DNA of 64,000 nt from Scilla litardierei (GCA_030789695.1 CM061142.1:802147610-802211609); one strand, 5' to 3'; counted from the first letter of the stretch, positions 1 through 10,717 are shown. A program made the numbers and translations. The notes: generated from the letters alone by a model not told the origin.

Positions 1-990
1 TAAGGAAACATCTTTCCTTTAACTCTTCTGTTTATCATACCGAGAAATAGGCCGTGTGACCGTCATGCGCATAGAGTCCGCCGTTGTGCACTTGTTAGAG
101 ATACACAACACCCCTCGAGGTGCAAAGTTGAGTAGATCAACGCATGCTTTACCCTAGATTATTTCTTCACATTTCTTATACTTTATATTCAACAATTGAA
201 TCCCATCTGGATTACAATTGGCTGGCCAGCTTTGAATCTCTAAAGTCCAAATGTGAATATGAAATTTAATCTTCCTCTTCTTGCGATCCTTTTGATCTTG
301 ACTTGACTCGCTTTTCTAACATGCCCCGCCAGACCGAATTAACCATAGTCCATAAGCAACATGCTAAGATAGCAATCACCCAGTCAAATCTTAAGGAACC
401 AATTAGAGTCCATAAGGGTAATGAGTTAAGACCCATGTGGTCTTTGAGTCTCACATAATAGTAAACACAATTACTATTCTAACCCAATGGTCAAAATGCA
501 TACGTAGTATGAATACGTATTACAACATCACTCCTTTCCCAGCGAGCGTATGTCTTAATGATGTTGTAAGGATGATAACCAGACACCACAATGTCTGACT
601 TTGAGTCCCTTTTACTACTCAAATAATCTTCTGGACTCACATCCCGCATAAGACAGATAGGATTTCAAAATCCTCTTAGATCTTTTGAAAGCATCCATAT
701 GATGTAGATCTTTCATACGACCATTTTGTTTAAGTCATGACTCTAAATCATCCGTCTGACGATTTTGACTTTAAACAGGTCTCATCTTTATTTTACCCGT
801 CTGATAAAATAAAGGCGGTTGCTCATGTGAGAGAGCCAACCTTAATCTGTCCGACATACTAGAATTCAGCTGAGATTTCAAAAAAATGTACACAAACATT
901 TCTAAAGAAATTCATATGCAATGTTGAAAAGAACTTATTCTTTTATTAAATTTGATCATTTACAGACATGAGAATTTACATTGGTACAAC
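1..990 (-). other. Sequence downstream of copia element 1 pol; no gene seen
   Basis: This stretch follows the end of the copia 1 polyprotein remnant in the minus direction. I see no conserved coding domain. It should be the 3' untranslated part of the element or older flanking DNA. I looked for a right-hand LTR edge related to the 5' LTR that starts at 6567 with TGTTGGATCC and found none, so the 3' LTR probably lies beyond the left edge or is lost. A short minus-strand reading frame at 266-454 has no recognisable domain. Confidence 0.45.
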
Positions 991-1100
991 TCAGCTCTTA
1001 CGCAATCCTTGAGATGATAAGTGTTTGTAAAACACATCTCTGGGGATCGCCTTCGTAAGCAGATCCGCTATCATCTCATGCGTAGATATGTACCTTATGT
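991..1100 (-). pseudogene. Copia 1 polyprotein C-terminus, fused after an RNase H deletion
   Basis: Minus-strand translation gives the typical copia C-terminal tail: an ADLLTKAIPRD-like motif, then HLSSQGLRKS and a TGA at 991-993. It lies directly next to the end of the RT domain at about 1101, in a different frame. The RNase H core, usually about 120 residues between these two points, is missing. The copy has therefore lost RNase H by a clean internal deletion with a frame change. Confidence 0.75.
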
Positions 1101-2258
1101 CTACCTTCTTGGTCTTGTCATAGTCTTTTGCAAGTCTGCAGTTCCTTTAAGATACTGCATTATCCTCTTAACCGCTTTCCAGTGTTCTTGCCCTGGGTTG
1201 GATTGGTAACGACTTACCATTCCAACAGTAAAACAGATGTCCGGTCTTGTACGCATCTTAGCGTATATAAGACTACCAACTGCACTGGAATATAGAACTT
1301 TTTCCATAATTTCCTTTTCCTTTTGGTTCTTTGGACATGATTTCAGACATAAATTGTCGCACTTGCTTATAGGAGTATCAATGGACTTGCAGTCCTGCAT
1401 ATTAAAACGTTCTAAAACCTTCTTTATATAAGTCTCCTGTGAAAGAGAAAGAAGTTTCTTCGAACGATTCCTTGAAATCTTAACTCCAAGGATATATGCT
1501 GCTTCTCACATGTCTTTCATCTCAAAAACTGATGAAAGCCAAGCCTTGATATCCATCACAAAGCCCTTGTCATTTCCGGCTATTAAAATGTCATCTACAT
1601 GTAGAGACATAATAACGTACTTGCTCTTAATCCTCTTGATATATACGCAGTTATCTTCATCAAGCATGGAAAAACCATTTGATAAGACAACTTCTTGAAA
1701 TCGTATATACCATTGCCTCGAGGATTGTTTAAGACCATATATGGACTTACGAAGTTTACAAACCTTATGTTCGTTTCCTTCTTTTACAAACCCTGTTGGT
1801 TGTTCCATATAGATCTCCTCGTCCAATTCTCCATTGAGAAAGGTAGTCTTTACATCCATCTGATGTAATTCGAGGTCTAAGCAAGCTACCATTGCCAGAA
1901 TCAGGCGAATCGAGGTAAAACGCACAACAGGTGAGAAGGTCTCTTCGTAGTCTATCCCTTCCTGTTACATAAAACCTTTCGTGACAAGGCGAGCTTTATA
2001 TCTGTCTATAGAGCCATCAGCCTTATGCTTGATCTTGAGAACCCATTTGTTCCCAATTGCTCTACGTCCTCTGGGTAAGTCAACTAAGTCCCAGACTTGG
2101 TTAACTTTCATGGATTCCAATTCCTCCTTCATCGCTTCCATCCATTTGTCTTTTGCAGGGCATGATACGGCCTGTTTAAAAGTAGCAGGCTCGTCATCAT
2201 CTTGTAGTAAAGTCATAAAGGTTTGCGGAAATTCATCCTCAAATCTTAGAGGAGCCAA
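1101..2258 (-). pseudogene. Copia 1 reverse transcriptase, broken by stops
   Basis: Three same-frame segments carry the copia RT. Positions 1965-2258 hold the entry region (EAMKEELESM, then NKWVLKIKHKADGSIDRYKARLV). Positions 1506-1925 hold the palm with MDVKTTFLNGELDEEIYMEQP, GLKQSSRQWY and the catalytic LHVDDILIAG. Positions 1101-1400 hold the thumb and connection region (VGSLIYAKMRTRPDICF). A TAA at about 1965 and a TGA at about 1503-1505 interrupt the frame. The second replaces the Gly codon expected after the MKDM motif. Catalytic residues are present but the enzyme cannot be made in one piece. The frame is shared with the upstream integrase, so this was one polyprotein. Confidence 0.85.
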
Positions 2259-2276
2259 CCTTGTACGACTACTACG

Positions 2277-3836
2277 TCATATTTGAGATTCTTCAAGTAC
2301 TTGTTGACTTGAATTTAGATCAATTCTAATATCACTCCCACTTGGAATGTTGTTAGAAATGCTCCCACTTGGATCATTATTCCCATATGGAATAGGATTA
2401 GCGTCATTCGTATCATCCATTGGTGAAGTTTGAAACGTATTTTCGTCTTCACCAAGAATTCTCCCACTCGAATGAGGTAATCCATCTTGATCATAAATCT
2501 CAAATAGAGATAAGTCCTGACTTATCTCGCCCTGTCTTGGAAACTCGTTTTCCAAGAAAGTGACATCCCTCGACTCAAATTCAATTAGACCACCATTGTC
2601 TTCCTGACTAACGAAAACATAACCTTTGGAGTTTTCTGCGTATCGTATAAAGATACATTTCCTTCCCTTTGGCCCAAGTTTGCCATACTTATGGGAGGAA
2701 ATATGTGCGTAGGATGCACATCCCCAAGGTTTTAAAATGTTTAAGTCAGGAGACCTTTGGTTCCACAACTCATAAGGAGTGGAGCTAACTGATTTCGAGG
2801 GTACGCGGTTCAAAATGAAAGTGGCCGTTAATAATGCATCACCCCAAAAGGTAATTGGCAAGTTAGCTTGCGCCATCATTGAACGGACCATTTCCATTAA
2901 AGTCCTATTTCTCCTTTCTGCAACACCATTTTGTTGAGGAGTATAAGGCATAGTTACCTGATGTACTATGCCCTTTTCATCACAAAGTTCCTTAAAACTT
3001 GTTGATTGATATTCACCGCCCCTATCGGTTCGTAAGACCTTAATCTTGCGATCTAATTGATTCTCCACTAAACTCATATAGTTTTTAAAGCAGGTTAATG
3101 CTTCACTTTTGTGGGATATCAAATAGATATGTGCGAATCGGGTGAAATCATCAATAAAAGTGATGAAATAGGACTTCCCGCGTCTTGTCTTGACATTCAT
3201 CGGACCACATATGTCCGAATGGATGAGCTGTAATGGAACCTCGGCCCTTGTGCCGGTTCCAAACGGCTTGCGACAAGATTTCCCCACAAGGCAATGTTCG
3301 CAGGTTGACATTTCAACCTTTGAAACATTAGATAGAAGGCCACGTTTGGCAAGTCTATCCATTCGTGTTGGTCCAATATGACCAAGCCTTGCGTGCCAAC
3401 AAATTATATCAGACTCATAAGTCGAAGAATTTGCAACAAGGAAATTTTCATTACAATCAGAAGAATCATACATTGTATTTAATACAATAAATCCTTTAAA
3501 TACATACCCAGTACCAATTAAGGAATTATTACAACACAAGTCCACTTTACAATCATGAAAAACCCAGCTATAACCAAGACCCATTAACATGACCACAGAT
3601 ATTATATTCCTTCGAATATCTGGAGCGAAGAGAACATCATGAAGTAGGAGAGTGCGGCCGTTGTCCAAGACTAGCTTGCAAGTCCCAACGCCTTTCACTT
3701 CAACACGTGTGTTGTTTCCTACATAGATCCACTTCGTTCCTTGGGGTATCCGGTGATACTCCACGAAGGACTGTCTGTCCCTTGCTATGTGGTCGGTGGC
3801 ACCTGAATCAATTATCCAAAATGGATTAGATTCCAC
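2277..3836 (-). pseudogene. Copia 1 protease end, GAG-pre-integrase and integrase
   Basis: A 519-codon open stretch. It starts inside the aspartic protease at WIIDSGATDH (active site DSG). The GAG-pre-integrase zinc-binding domain follows: the H-x3-H part is in WHARLGHIG and the C-x2-C part in CEHCLVGK. The integrase core has D in HSDICGPM, D in LRTDRGGEY and E in NGVAERRNRTL, so the D-D-E triad is present. The C-terminal part is the low-complexity linker to RT. The TGA at 2277-2279 falls where the family has a basic SSR-type stretch, and reading continues in the same frame beyond it. This is the least damaged part of the element. It is part of a polyprotein, not a separate gene. Confidence 0.88.
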
Positions 3837-3905
3837 AAGAAATATTGAACTAGAAACACATATGTAACTAGTATTACAAGTTACCTCGTCACCTCCACTC
3901 GTACA

Positions 3906-4733
3906 CTAACGAGCATAGTGACCGAGCTTGTTGCACTTGAAGCACTTGATCTTCTTCAAGTCTTTCTTCTTGTGCCATTTCTTGTGCCCACCCTTATGTT
4001 TGGGTTTCTTGGTAGACTCAGGTTGCTTATTACGTTCATTAGAAGACTTCGAACGATCTTTACGTTTCTTTCCCCCGTGTGAGGAACTAGCAACCATGTG
4101 CACTTCTGCACTTGGCTTGGCAGCCGCAAGCCGCTCTTACTCTAATTCGAGGTGCTTAGAAACATCGCTGAAAGTCTTGATGCTCTCATTATGAGTGAGA
4201 TGCATCTTCATTTGGTCCCACCCATTTGGTAGGGAACGTATGACTGCTTGGATTTGTTGCTCATCAGTGAGCACATGACCTGCATCCTTTAACTCTGAGA
4301 TTAGATTCGCCATATGTCGCAGATGTTTCCCCATGGAATGATCTGGACGTTTCTTGTATGAATCAAATCTTATAGTTAAAGAACGAAGTTTGGACACCGA
4401 TGTTCCACCAAACTTCTCCTCAAGCTTGGACCATATGTCCATGGCTAAGTCATGCTCTCGGAAGATGCGCATTATGTCATCAGCCATACTGCTTAATAAC
4501 GTAATGCGTGCTATCTTGTTCTTCCGAGACCAAGCATCAAAAGCTTCCTTGTCTCGTCTGTGTTGGGCCGTAGTGCCCAACTCGGGTTCAATCATTACGT
4601 TCTTTAGAGTTTCGAGCACTTCTTGCTCCTCTAAAACGTATTGTATCTTGATGGACCAAAGTTTGTAATTATCGCCGTTGAGTTTTTCACCTCTGTTTAA
4701 CTCAGCGACGATATTCTTTGAAGCGGAAGACAT
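3906..4733 (-). pseudogene. Copia 1 gag (UBN2-type) with CCHC zinc knuckle
   Basis: I start gag at the ATG at 4731-4733 because MSSASKNIVAELNRGEKLNGDNYKLW is the usual copia gag start; an upstream in-frame Met at 4787 lies in leader-like sequence. The core (KIQYVLEEQEVLETL, then AMDIWSKLEEKFGG) matches the UBN2 capsid-like family. A TAA at 4137-4139 breaks it after KHLELE. The same frame resumes with a Lys-rich tract and the CCHC knuckle C-x2-C-x4-H (CFKCNKLGHYAR) until a TAG at 3906-3908 removes the final Cys context. Gag would form the particle and bind RNA. This copy is dead. Confidence 0.85.
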
Positions 4734-5558
4734 TTTACTTTTAAAATGCTGCAAAAGACACAAGACCGAAGGTTTGATCAAAAACATTGCATTAAAAATT
4801 CTTTAAAATATAATTCCCACTTGCAATGATAATAGAATATCCCATTTGGATAGTTCTAATTTCAACTCCCACTTGGAATGATATTTATAATTTGATAAGT
4901 TACTTTCGAAAAATATTGAAGATGTTACTCTAGAATCGGAAAGGTCACTACGATTCCAATCACCATCTAGAGTAACTTTCAACATTTCCCAATCACTTTA
5001 TCAAATAATAGTACTCTTATAGTACTTTGCAGCGGAAAAGCGTTTTTGAAAACATATTTTTCAAAAATATTTTGCAAACGTATTTCGTAGTATTTTGAAA
5101 ATGTATTTTTCAAATGCATTTTGCAAACGTATTTTGCAAGGCCTATACCCAATTATATGGTGTCATAGCCAAAATATTTCAACAATTCCCCGGCCATTGC
5201 CGGGGTCATGCCGTGCCAAGGCCGAATTCATCTTCCTTCCGAAGTGAGAGTTGCCATCGCAACTTGGCCAAAGCCGGATCCCCCCTTGGGAAAAATGCGA
5301 TATTCCAACTTAGTACCCTTATGATACTAGTGAAATGTACGGTAATCCCTTGCAATTTGCCGGGATAAGTCGTACTTGTACCAAGGCCGGATCCCCACTT
5401 TGGGGATTTTTCTGCAAGCCATCGTCGCCGGCTCCCGTATGGATCCAGGCGCTTCCCCCGTATGGGAGAATTTTTCCGCAGACGACTGTCGTTGGCCCCA
5501 TATGGGCTAGCCTAGCAGGTGGCCGGGGCCGAAATCATTGGCAAGTCCTTGGTCTGAA

Positions 5559-5602
5559 TTGGTCGACCAAAAATCTCGGATTGGTCGACCAATGTCGACC
5601 AA
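5559..5602. repeat. Perfect palindromes TTGGTCGACCAA (two copies plus a half site)
   Basis: The 12-bp self-complementary TTGGTCGACCAA occurs at 5559-5570 and again at 5581-5592, followed at once by a third, incomplete TGTCGACCAA. It lies in the copia 1 leader, at the edge of the GC-rich block. Confidence 0.7.
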
Positions 5603-5604
5603 GG

Positions 5605-5960
5605 ATCCGGCACCCCCCCGGCGGCCAGGGCCTCTGCCCTGGCCGGCCAGGGGCCCTGGCCCCTCGGCCAGGGCCTCTGCCCTGGCTGAGGCCGGCTAGG
5701 GCCAGCCATGGCCCTGGCAGAGCCCAGGGCCGGCCAGCCTCTGCCCTGGCCTCTGCCAGGGCCGGCAGGGCCCTGGCAGAGGCCAGGGCGCTGGCCCTGG
5801 CCTTTGCCAGGGCCGGCAGGGCCCTGGCAGGCCCTGGCCTTTTCCAGGGCCGGCCGGGCCCTGGCTTCCAGACAGGGCCAGCCAGGCCTTGGCCTGGCCA
5901 GGGCCCCCTGGCCGTGGCCGGCCAGTGCCGGCCTTGGCCTTTTGGTCTTGGCCGGCCATG
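5605..5960. repeat. GC-rich degenerate palindromic block (CCCTGGC/GCCAGGG)
   Basis: About 350 bp consist almost only of GGCC, CCAGGG and CCCTGG words, with many overlapping inverted repeats such as CCCTGGCCAGGG. The unit is irregular rather than a clean tandem repeat. It contrasts sharply with the AT-rich flanks. Both strands read open for over 100 codons, but only as Ala/Pro/Gly/Arg low complexity, so I call it a repeat and not a gene. Confidence 0.7.
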
Positions 5961-6160
5961 GCCCATATGGCCATGGCCGACCACCGCTTATCATGGGGTT
6001 GCCGCACACCCCGTCGGAGGGGTGGCTGTGGTGGTTATTGGCCGTAGCCAACCCCCTCCGCATGGGGAGGGGGGTGCATTGCCTTCATAGCCCATTTGGC
6101 CATGGTGATCAATCACCAAAAGTCATCTTCCCCGATGGGAATAACTACCATCTTCTTCCT

Positions 6161-6198
6161 CGATGAAGCACCCGTTCGTCGATGAAGCACCCGTTCGT
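6161..6198. repeat. 19-bp direct tandem repeat
   Basis: The unit CGATGAAGCACCCGTTCGT is present twice, head to tail, in the copia 1 leader. Confidence 0.85.
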
Positions 6199-6357
6199 CG
6201 AGAAAGTAGTTATTCTCTAATGGCCGTGTCCCAAAATGAAAAATAACATACTTTAAAGTTCGTAAACTACACGCTCCACATGAAGAGAGTTCACATTCCC
6301 TATGAATGGAGACTCGGCATCCATGAAGAGTGCGAGCTTGACGATATGAACGGTCGG

Positions 6358-6500
6358 TTCATCCCGTCACGGAGAGTTCCTGCCATATCCGTAATGGTAG
6401 GAGACCCTAACGTGAAAAGAACAACCGCTGCGTTCTCTCCGTCACGAAGCGTTCCTACCATAGCCATAATGGTAGGATACCCATTCGTGAAAAAGACAAC
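6358..6500. repeat. Duplicated hairpin unit next to the copia 1 primer site
   Basis: Two diverged copies of a unit of about 70 bp. Each contains a hairpin: TCCTGCCAT/ATGGTAGGA around a 7-nt loop at 6378-6402, and TCCTACCAT/ATGGTAGGA (9 bp, perfect) around a 7-nt loop at 6453-6477. The unit ends about 50 bp from the primer binding site, in the transcribed leader. Confidence 0.75.
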
Positions 6501-6552
6501 GCCTCGTTCATCGGTTCGACGTGGCGGCGGTTTGACCGGGGCGAACCCGTAT

Positions 6553-6566
6553 GGCTCTGATACCAA
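6553..6566 (-). other. Primer binding site, initiator-Met tRNA type (copia 1)
   Basis: On the minus strand the sequence is TTGGTATCAGAGCC, the standard plant copia primer site complementary to the 3' end of initiator methionine tRNA. It lies directly inside the LTR end GGATCCAACA, which fixes that LTR boundary. Confidence 0.88.
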
Positions 6567-6826
6567 TGTTGGATCCTTAAAAAACAAGGACGTTAGGATC
6601 GAATAATAAAGTCGAGACTTACGCTTGCGTACGCGGCACCGTAATCTCGGAACTTCGCCCTCGGATTCGTCACAATGGTCGATACTTCGTCACGGAGGAT
6701 CGAAGCAGAGTTTCACCGCCTAAATCTCTAACTAGAAGAGGATTTTAATGGAAGGGAGAAGAACATAAGATGCCTTATGCAAACTTATGTCATGAAAAGT
6801 GTGGAATGAATGCCTTACCCTTGGGT

Positions 6827-6838
6827 CCTATTTATAGG
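6827..6838 (-). promoter_or_regulatory. TATA box of the copia 1 LTR
   Basis: CCTATAAATAGG on the minus strand, within the LTR at a suitable distance from the LTR end and primer site for a U3/R boundary. Confidence 0.6.
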
Positions 6839-7096
6839 CTTTAGGGGTGGTTATTGTAGGAAATAACCAATTATAAGCTTATTAGCCTATATTAGCACAT
6901 TCATTTATCCTCTTCTTCATTCACTTATCAAGTGCCTTTATGCACTTATAAAGTGACTTTTTCCACTTATCGAGTGGTCCTTTTCACATGAGAAAAGGTT
7001 CCCTTCGTGCACGCCTTTGTGCACGTGACATCTGAGGTCCGTATACCCTCATACATCCCCTCATGGGTGTATTCATGTCGTCCATATCCAATAGAA

Positions 7097-7270
7097 GGTC
7101 GATCGGTTGCGAGGGACTCGGTCCCTTCGACTTACGACCGACGACAGTCGAGATTCAAAAGTCGCTTGGTGGCAAGGGATGCGGTCCCTTCGACTTACGG
7201 CCGACGACGATCGAGCGTAAGTCGTTCAGTGGCGATGGGCGATGTCCCTTCGACTTACAGCCGTCGACGA
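7097..7270. repeat. Three tandem units of about 60 bp in the copia 1 U3
   Basis: The core GTCCCTTCGACTTACG starts at 7121, 7184 and 7244 (period 63 then 60). The units contain CGAC/GTCG inverted words; in the second unit CGACTTACG pairs with CGTAAGTCG. They lie upstream of the TATA box, where U3 enhancers are expected. Confidence 0.75.
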
Positions 7271-7365
7271 GTGTTACGATTAACACCGAAGAATGATCTA
7301 CTTTGTATTGATCATAGACATGTATAGGACGAGAAATGGTCGGTCGATTTACCCCTTTAGCACAA

Positions 7366-8879
7366 TCATTGATAATATTTTTGTAGATGGTCCACGTTCC
7401 AAGGATGTGGGAGTTCACTATCATCCAAAGTAGCGAGTCGATAGGTGGCAGGACCGAGCACGTCGATCACTGTGTAGGGCCCTTCCCACTTCGCAGCGAG
7501 CTTTCCCTATTTGAGGATCTCGGGAGAGAAGGTGGCCTTGCACAGCACCAAGTCCCCCACGCGAAAGCTGCGCTTGCGGACGTTCAAATTGAAGTAGCGG
7601 GCCATGAGCCCCTTCTGCTCGATGAGGGTCGCCAGCACCCGTTTGCGGACTTTGTCCACCAATTGTAGGTTGAGTTCGAGGCCCTCTGAGTTTCTTTCTT
7701 TGTTGTAGTATTGGAGACAAAGCGGTCGCTCATTGACCTCAACGGGGACGATGGCCTCACATCCATAGGCCAGCATGAAAGGCGTTCCCCTGTCGAGGTT
7801 TTCTGGGTCGTTCTATACGACCATAATATGCCGGGGATCTTGTCCGACCAAGTTCCCTCGAGCCCGACTATTCTCTTCCATAGGGGCCCAAGGATGCTCT
7901 TGTTGGCCGATTCTGCCAAGCTGTTTGACTGGGGATGAGTGACGGAGGCGAAGTGTAGCTTGATCTTCAGCTCTGCGTAGAAGTCTCTGAAGTCGAACAT
8001 AGAACGAGTTATTTAATGTGCCTTTATTTGCAATGTACCGTCGAACTGCATCCCATTGTCTGTTACAATGGATTGGGGGATGCCGAAAAGACAGATGACG
8101 CACTTCCAGACGAAGCTTCGAGCGTCCTTCCAGGTGATTCGAGATAAAGGCTCCACTTCGATCCACTTGGTGCAATAGTCGATCGCCATTATCAGGTATC
8201 TCCGTTGCCCACTTGCTAGTTTGAATGGTCCAAGGAGGTCCAGTCTCCATTTGGCGAAGGAAACTGGGCTGATGATGGGGATCAGGTCAGTCGGTGGTGC
8301 CGAGCTGATCTTTGAGAACTTTTGGCAGGTCGGGCATCGTCGGACGTACTCGACGACATCTTTGAACATTGTTGGCCAAAAGTACCCTTGTTTCACAGCC
8401 TTCAAGGCTATGGACTTTCCCCTGCAATGGTTCCTGCAGTCGCCCCCGTGGATCTCTTGGATCACGTAGTGTGCTTCCTGCGGGGCTAAGAATTTAAGGT
8501 AGGGGAAGATGTCATACCTGGTCCATTGTCTTTTGTACAATGAACCATCCAATAAGACAAATTGATAGGCCTTCCTCTCAAGTTTTCGTGCTTCTATTGT
8601 GTCAGTCGGTTTCTCTCCCATGTTTAAGTAGCGGACTATCGGGTCCATCCATGTTGCCCCTTGATCGAGGCTTAGAAGCTCTTGTAGCAGCCTTCTAGGA
8701 TGGAGTAGACGTTGCACGTACACGGTTTGACCGAGCCTCGTAGGGGAGGATGATACCAGTTTCGACAAGGCATCAGCTCGATGATTCATTGACCTTGGCA
8801 CGTGATGAATTTCTACGCGCGTGAAGGTGGCGAGCTCAGCTTTAGTGACTTGCACGTAACTTTGCATTGAGTCGTCTCA
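7366..8879 (-). pseudogene. Tat-like end of RNase H region and integrase
   Basis: The 8013-8867 part holds the end of the second RNase H region, the integrase zinc-binding region (HYVIQEIHGG, then CPTCQKF) and the catalytic core start (LDLLGPF with D, VTDNGMQFD with D). Frame changes follow. Positions 7584-8000 hold the third part of the core, with the catalytic Glu expected near SNSLAESANKSI. Positions 7507-7776 hold the C-terminal part (MLAYGCEAIVPVEV, then VGDLVLCKATFS). After one stop the frame runs on through KWEGPY-like and WNVDHL-like motifs to a TGA at 7366-7368, the natural pol end. Several frameshifts and stops make it non-functional. Confidence 0.8.
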
Positions 8880-9563
8880 GGCCTTGAAGGTCACATTCAG
8901 TTGATGGACGACGAGGCTGGAATCACTAAATAGTTGGACTACTCTTGCCCCGAGGGCTCGAGCTAGTCAGAGTCCATTGATGGTCGTCTCATATTCCGCA
9001 CCATTGTTGGTGGTTTGGAAATCTAAGCGGAGGGCGTATTCAAATATATCGCCCCCGGAAGTTTGGACAATTATTCCGGCCCCGCTCCTGGCTTGAGTGG
9101 ATGAACCGTCGACTTGTACGATCCAGGTTCCCTCGTCATCGATTGCGTCTTTTGCCCTGCTGGTGGAGGGTAAGGGGATAGCTTCGGTCATTGTGTTAGT
9201 CACATATACCTCTTCCTGGGGGCCATCATCGTAGGTGAGTTCGACAATAAAGTCGGTGAGAGCCTGCCCTTTGATGGCGGTCCTCGATTTGTACTGGATT
9301 TCGAACTCGCTTAGTTCGACCGCCCACTTTGTCATTCTCCCTGATCGGTCGAGCCTCTTCAGGGTCTGCTCTAAGGGAGTATCAGTGAGGACCAAGACTG
9401 TGTGGGCTTGGAAATACAGTCGTAATCTCCTGGCGGATTGGACCAGCGTGAAAGCCATCTTTTCGATCCTCGAGTAGTTGACCTCCGTGCCTCGGAGGAC
9501 CTGACTGACGTAGTAGATGGGTTGTTGTATCCCGGCGTCTTCTTTAACGAGCACCAAACTCAC
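8880..9563 (-). pseudogene. Tat-like RNase H plus second archaeal-type RNase H
   Basis: The first RNase H has IYYVSQVLRGTEVNYSRIEK and the LTDTPLEQTL region at about 9340-9520. A linker of about 60 residues follows, then a second RNase H starting at WIVQVDGSSTQARSGAGI with the NNGAEYETTINGL motif (about 8967-9140). A TGA at 8967-8969 and another at 8877-8879 interrupt it, both at likely Arg codons. Two RNase H domains in tandem are a mark of the Tat lineage. Confidence 0.82.
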
Positions 9564-9569
9564 GGCCTC

Positions 9570-10717
9570 CTAGGCGGCTGCCAGGAAGAGGATGAGCCGG
9601 TCGTCCTTGGCTGGTTTAGTCAGGAGCGACGGGGTGCAAAGGTACTCCTGCAACTCTGAGAAGGCTTTTTTGCAGTCTGCATCCCATTCGAACACTCTCT
9701 TGCCGCTCGCGGCAGAAGCTATTGCCTTTCTCAGTACCCTGAAGAAGGGCAATGACCTCTCGACCGACTTGGATAGGAACCGTCCTAAGGCCGCCATCCT
9801 TCCGTTCAGCCTCTGGAGCTCTCTAAGAGTTGAGGGATCCTTCATCATGATGACGTCAACAATCTTGTCGGGGTTGACCTCGATGCCTCGGCTCGTCAGC
9901 ATGAAACCGAGAAACTTTCCCGAACGAACCCCGAATGTACACTTAGCGGGGTTTAGTCAAAGGTTGTATCGTCGGATCTGTGCAATTATCTCCTTTAGGT
10001 CTGCGAGGTGATCCGTTGGCTTCTTCGATTTGACCAACATGTCATCGACATGGACTTCTAGGTTTTGCCCTATTTGAGCCTCGAAGACGTCGTTCATCAT
10101 GCGTTGGTACGTGACCCCTGTACTTTTAGACCGAATGGCATTTTGGTGTAACAAAATATACCTCGATCAGTGATGAAGGAAGTTTTCTCCTCATCTTTTG
10201 GTGCCATTTGAATCTGGTTATACCCGGAGAAGGCGTTTATAAAGCTGCGAAGTTCGTAGCCCGAGGCAATGTCGACCAGATGGTCGATTCATGGTAGGGG
10301 GTAGCTATATTTAAGGCATGCCTTGTTAAGTTCGGTGAAGTTGACGTACATTCACCACTTGTCGTTAGCCTTCCTGACCATCACGACATTCGAGAACCAT
10401 TCAGGGTATTTGACTTTTCGTATGAAGTAGGCCTCCAGAAGTCGTTCTACCTCTTCGTTAGCAGCTTTCATCTTTTCGCCTCTCATGTTTCTCCTCTTTT
10501 GCTTAATGGGCTTAGATGTCGGGTCGACCCCCATTTTGTGGGACGCTACCTCTGGGTCGATGCCGGGCATGTGCTTCAGGGTCCAGGAGAAGATGTCGGT
10601 ATGCTCTCTAAGGAGGGCGATCAACCGCTCCTTTAGGTCGCGAGGGAGCAATGACCCGACTGAGACGGTTTTTTCTTCCTCGTCGGATATCTTGATACTC
10701 TCCGTTTCTTCGACCAT
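9570..10717 (-). pseudogene. Tat-like reverse transcriptase, broken
   Basis: Positions 10352-10717 carry the RT start (IDPEVASHKMGVDP, then RKVKYPEWFSNVVMVRKANDKW). The palm continues past TGA codons at 10352-10354 and 10289-10291 and a frameshift near 10140. Positions 9957-10154 hold YQRMMND and the catalytic VHVDDMLVKS, where the first residue is His instead of the usual Tyr. A TGA at 9957-9959 follows. Positions 9570-9902 hold the thumb and connection (LGRFLSKSVERSLPFF). Nearly all stops are TGA at positions where the family has Arg. Confidence 0.83.

Larger units (their letters stand above)
4734..6552 (-). other. Very long non-coding leader of copia 1
   Basis: Between the gag ATG and the primer site there is 1.8 kb without conserved coding. 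Just upstream of gag the minus strand has a pyrimidine-rich stretch ending in TTTTGCAG, which resembles a 3' splice site, so part of the leader may be an intron. Further up are AT-rich sequence, two TTGGTCGACCAA palindromes (5559-5570, 5581-5592), a GC-rich palindromic block (about 5605-5960), a 19-bp direct repeat (6161-6198) and a duplicated hairpin unit (6358-6500). Long open frames over the GC-rich block come from repeated GCC/CTG-type triplets and look non-coding. Confidence 0.5.
991..7345 (-). mobile_element. Ty1/copia LTR retrotransposon 1 (Tnt1-like), decayed, 3' LTR not seen
   Basis: A minus-strand copia element. Its order from the right is 5' LTR (about 6567-7345), initiator-Met-tRNA primer site (6553-6566), a long non-coding leader (4734-6552), gag, protease, integrase, RT and a remnant RNase H end (991-4733). 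Gag and pol up to the RNase H deletion lie in one reading frame, as in Tnt1-like elements, and are broken by five in-frame stops plus that deletion. The element cannot encode working proteins. The leader of about 1.8 kb is unusually long and holds palindromic and tandem repeats, so part of it may be a secondary insertion I could not delimit. The right LTR edge is approximate. Confidence 0.8.
6567..7345 (-). repeat. 5' LTR of copia 1 with TATA box
   Basis: The LTR end next to the primer site is sharp (TGTTGGATCC on the plus strand at 6567). The far edge is inferred to lie between the last U3 repeat and the end of the neighbouring gypsy pol at 7366, so it is approximate. A TATA box on the minus strand (CCTATAAATAGG, 6827-6838) gives an expected start site near 6800. 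Upstream of it lies a threefold repeat of about 60 bp. Confidence 0.65.

Noticed and set aside
1..990. 3' LTR of copia 1 in the first kilobase
   Set aside because: No stretch there matches the 5' LTR at 6567-7345 by eye, and no polypurine tract with a matching LTR edge is visible.
5335..6166. Long open frames on both strands over 5.3-6.2 kb
   Set aside because: They read only Ala/Pro/Gly/Arg low complexity from the GC-rich palindromic block; no domain and no homologous pattern.
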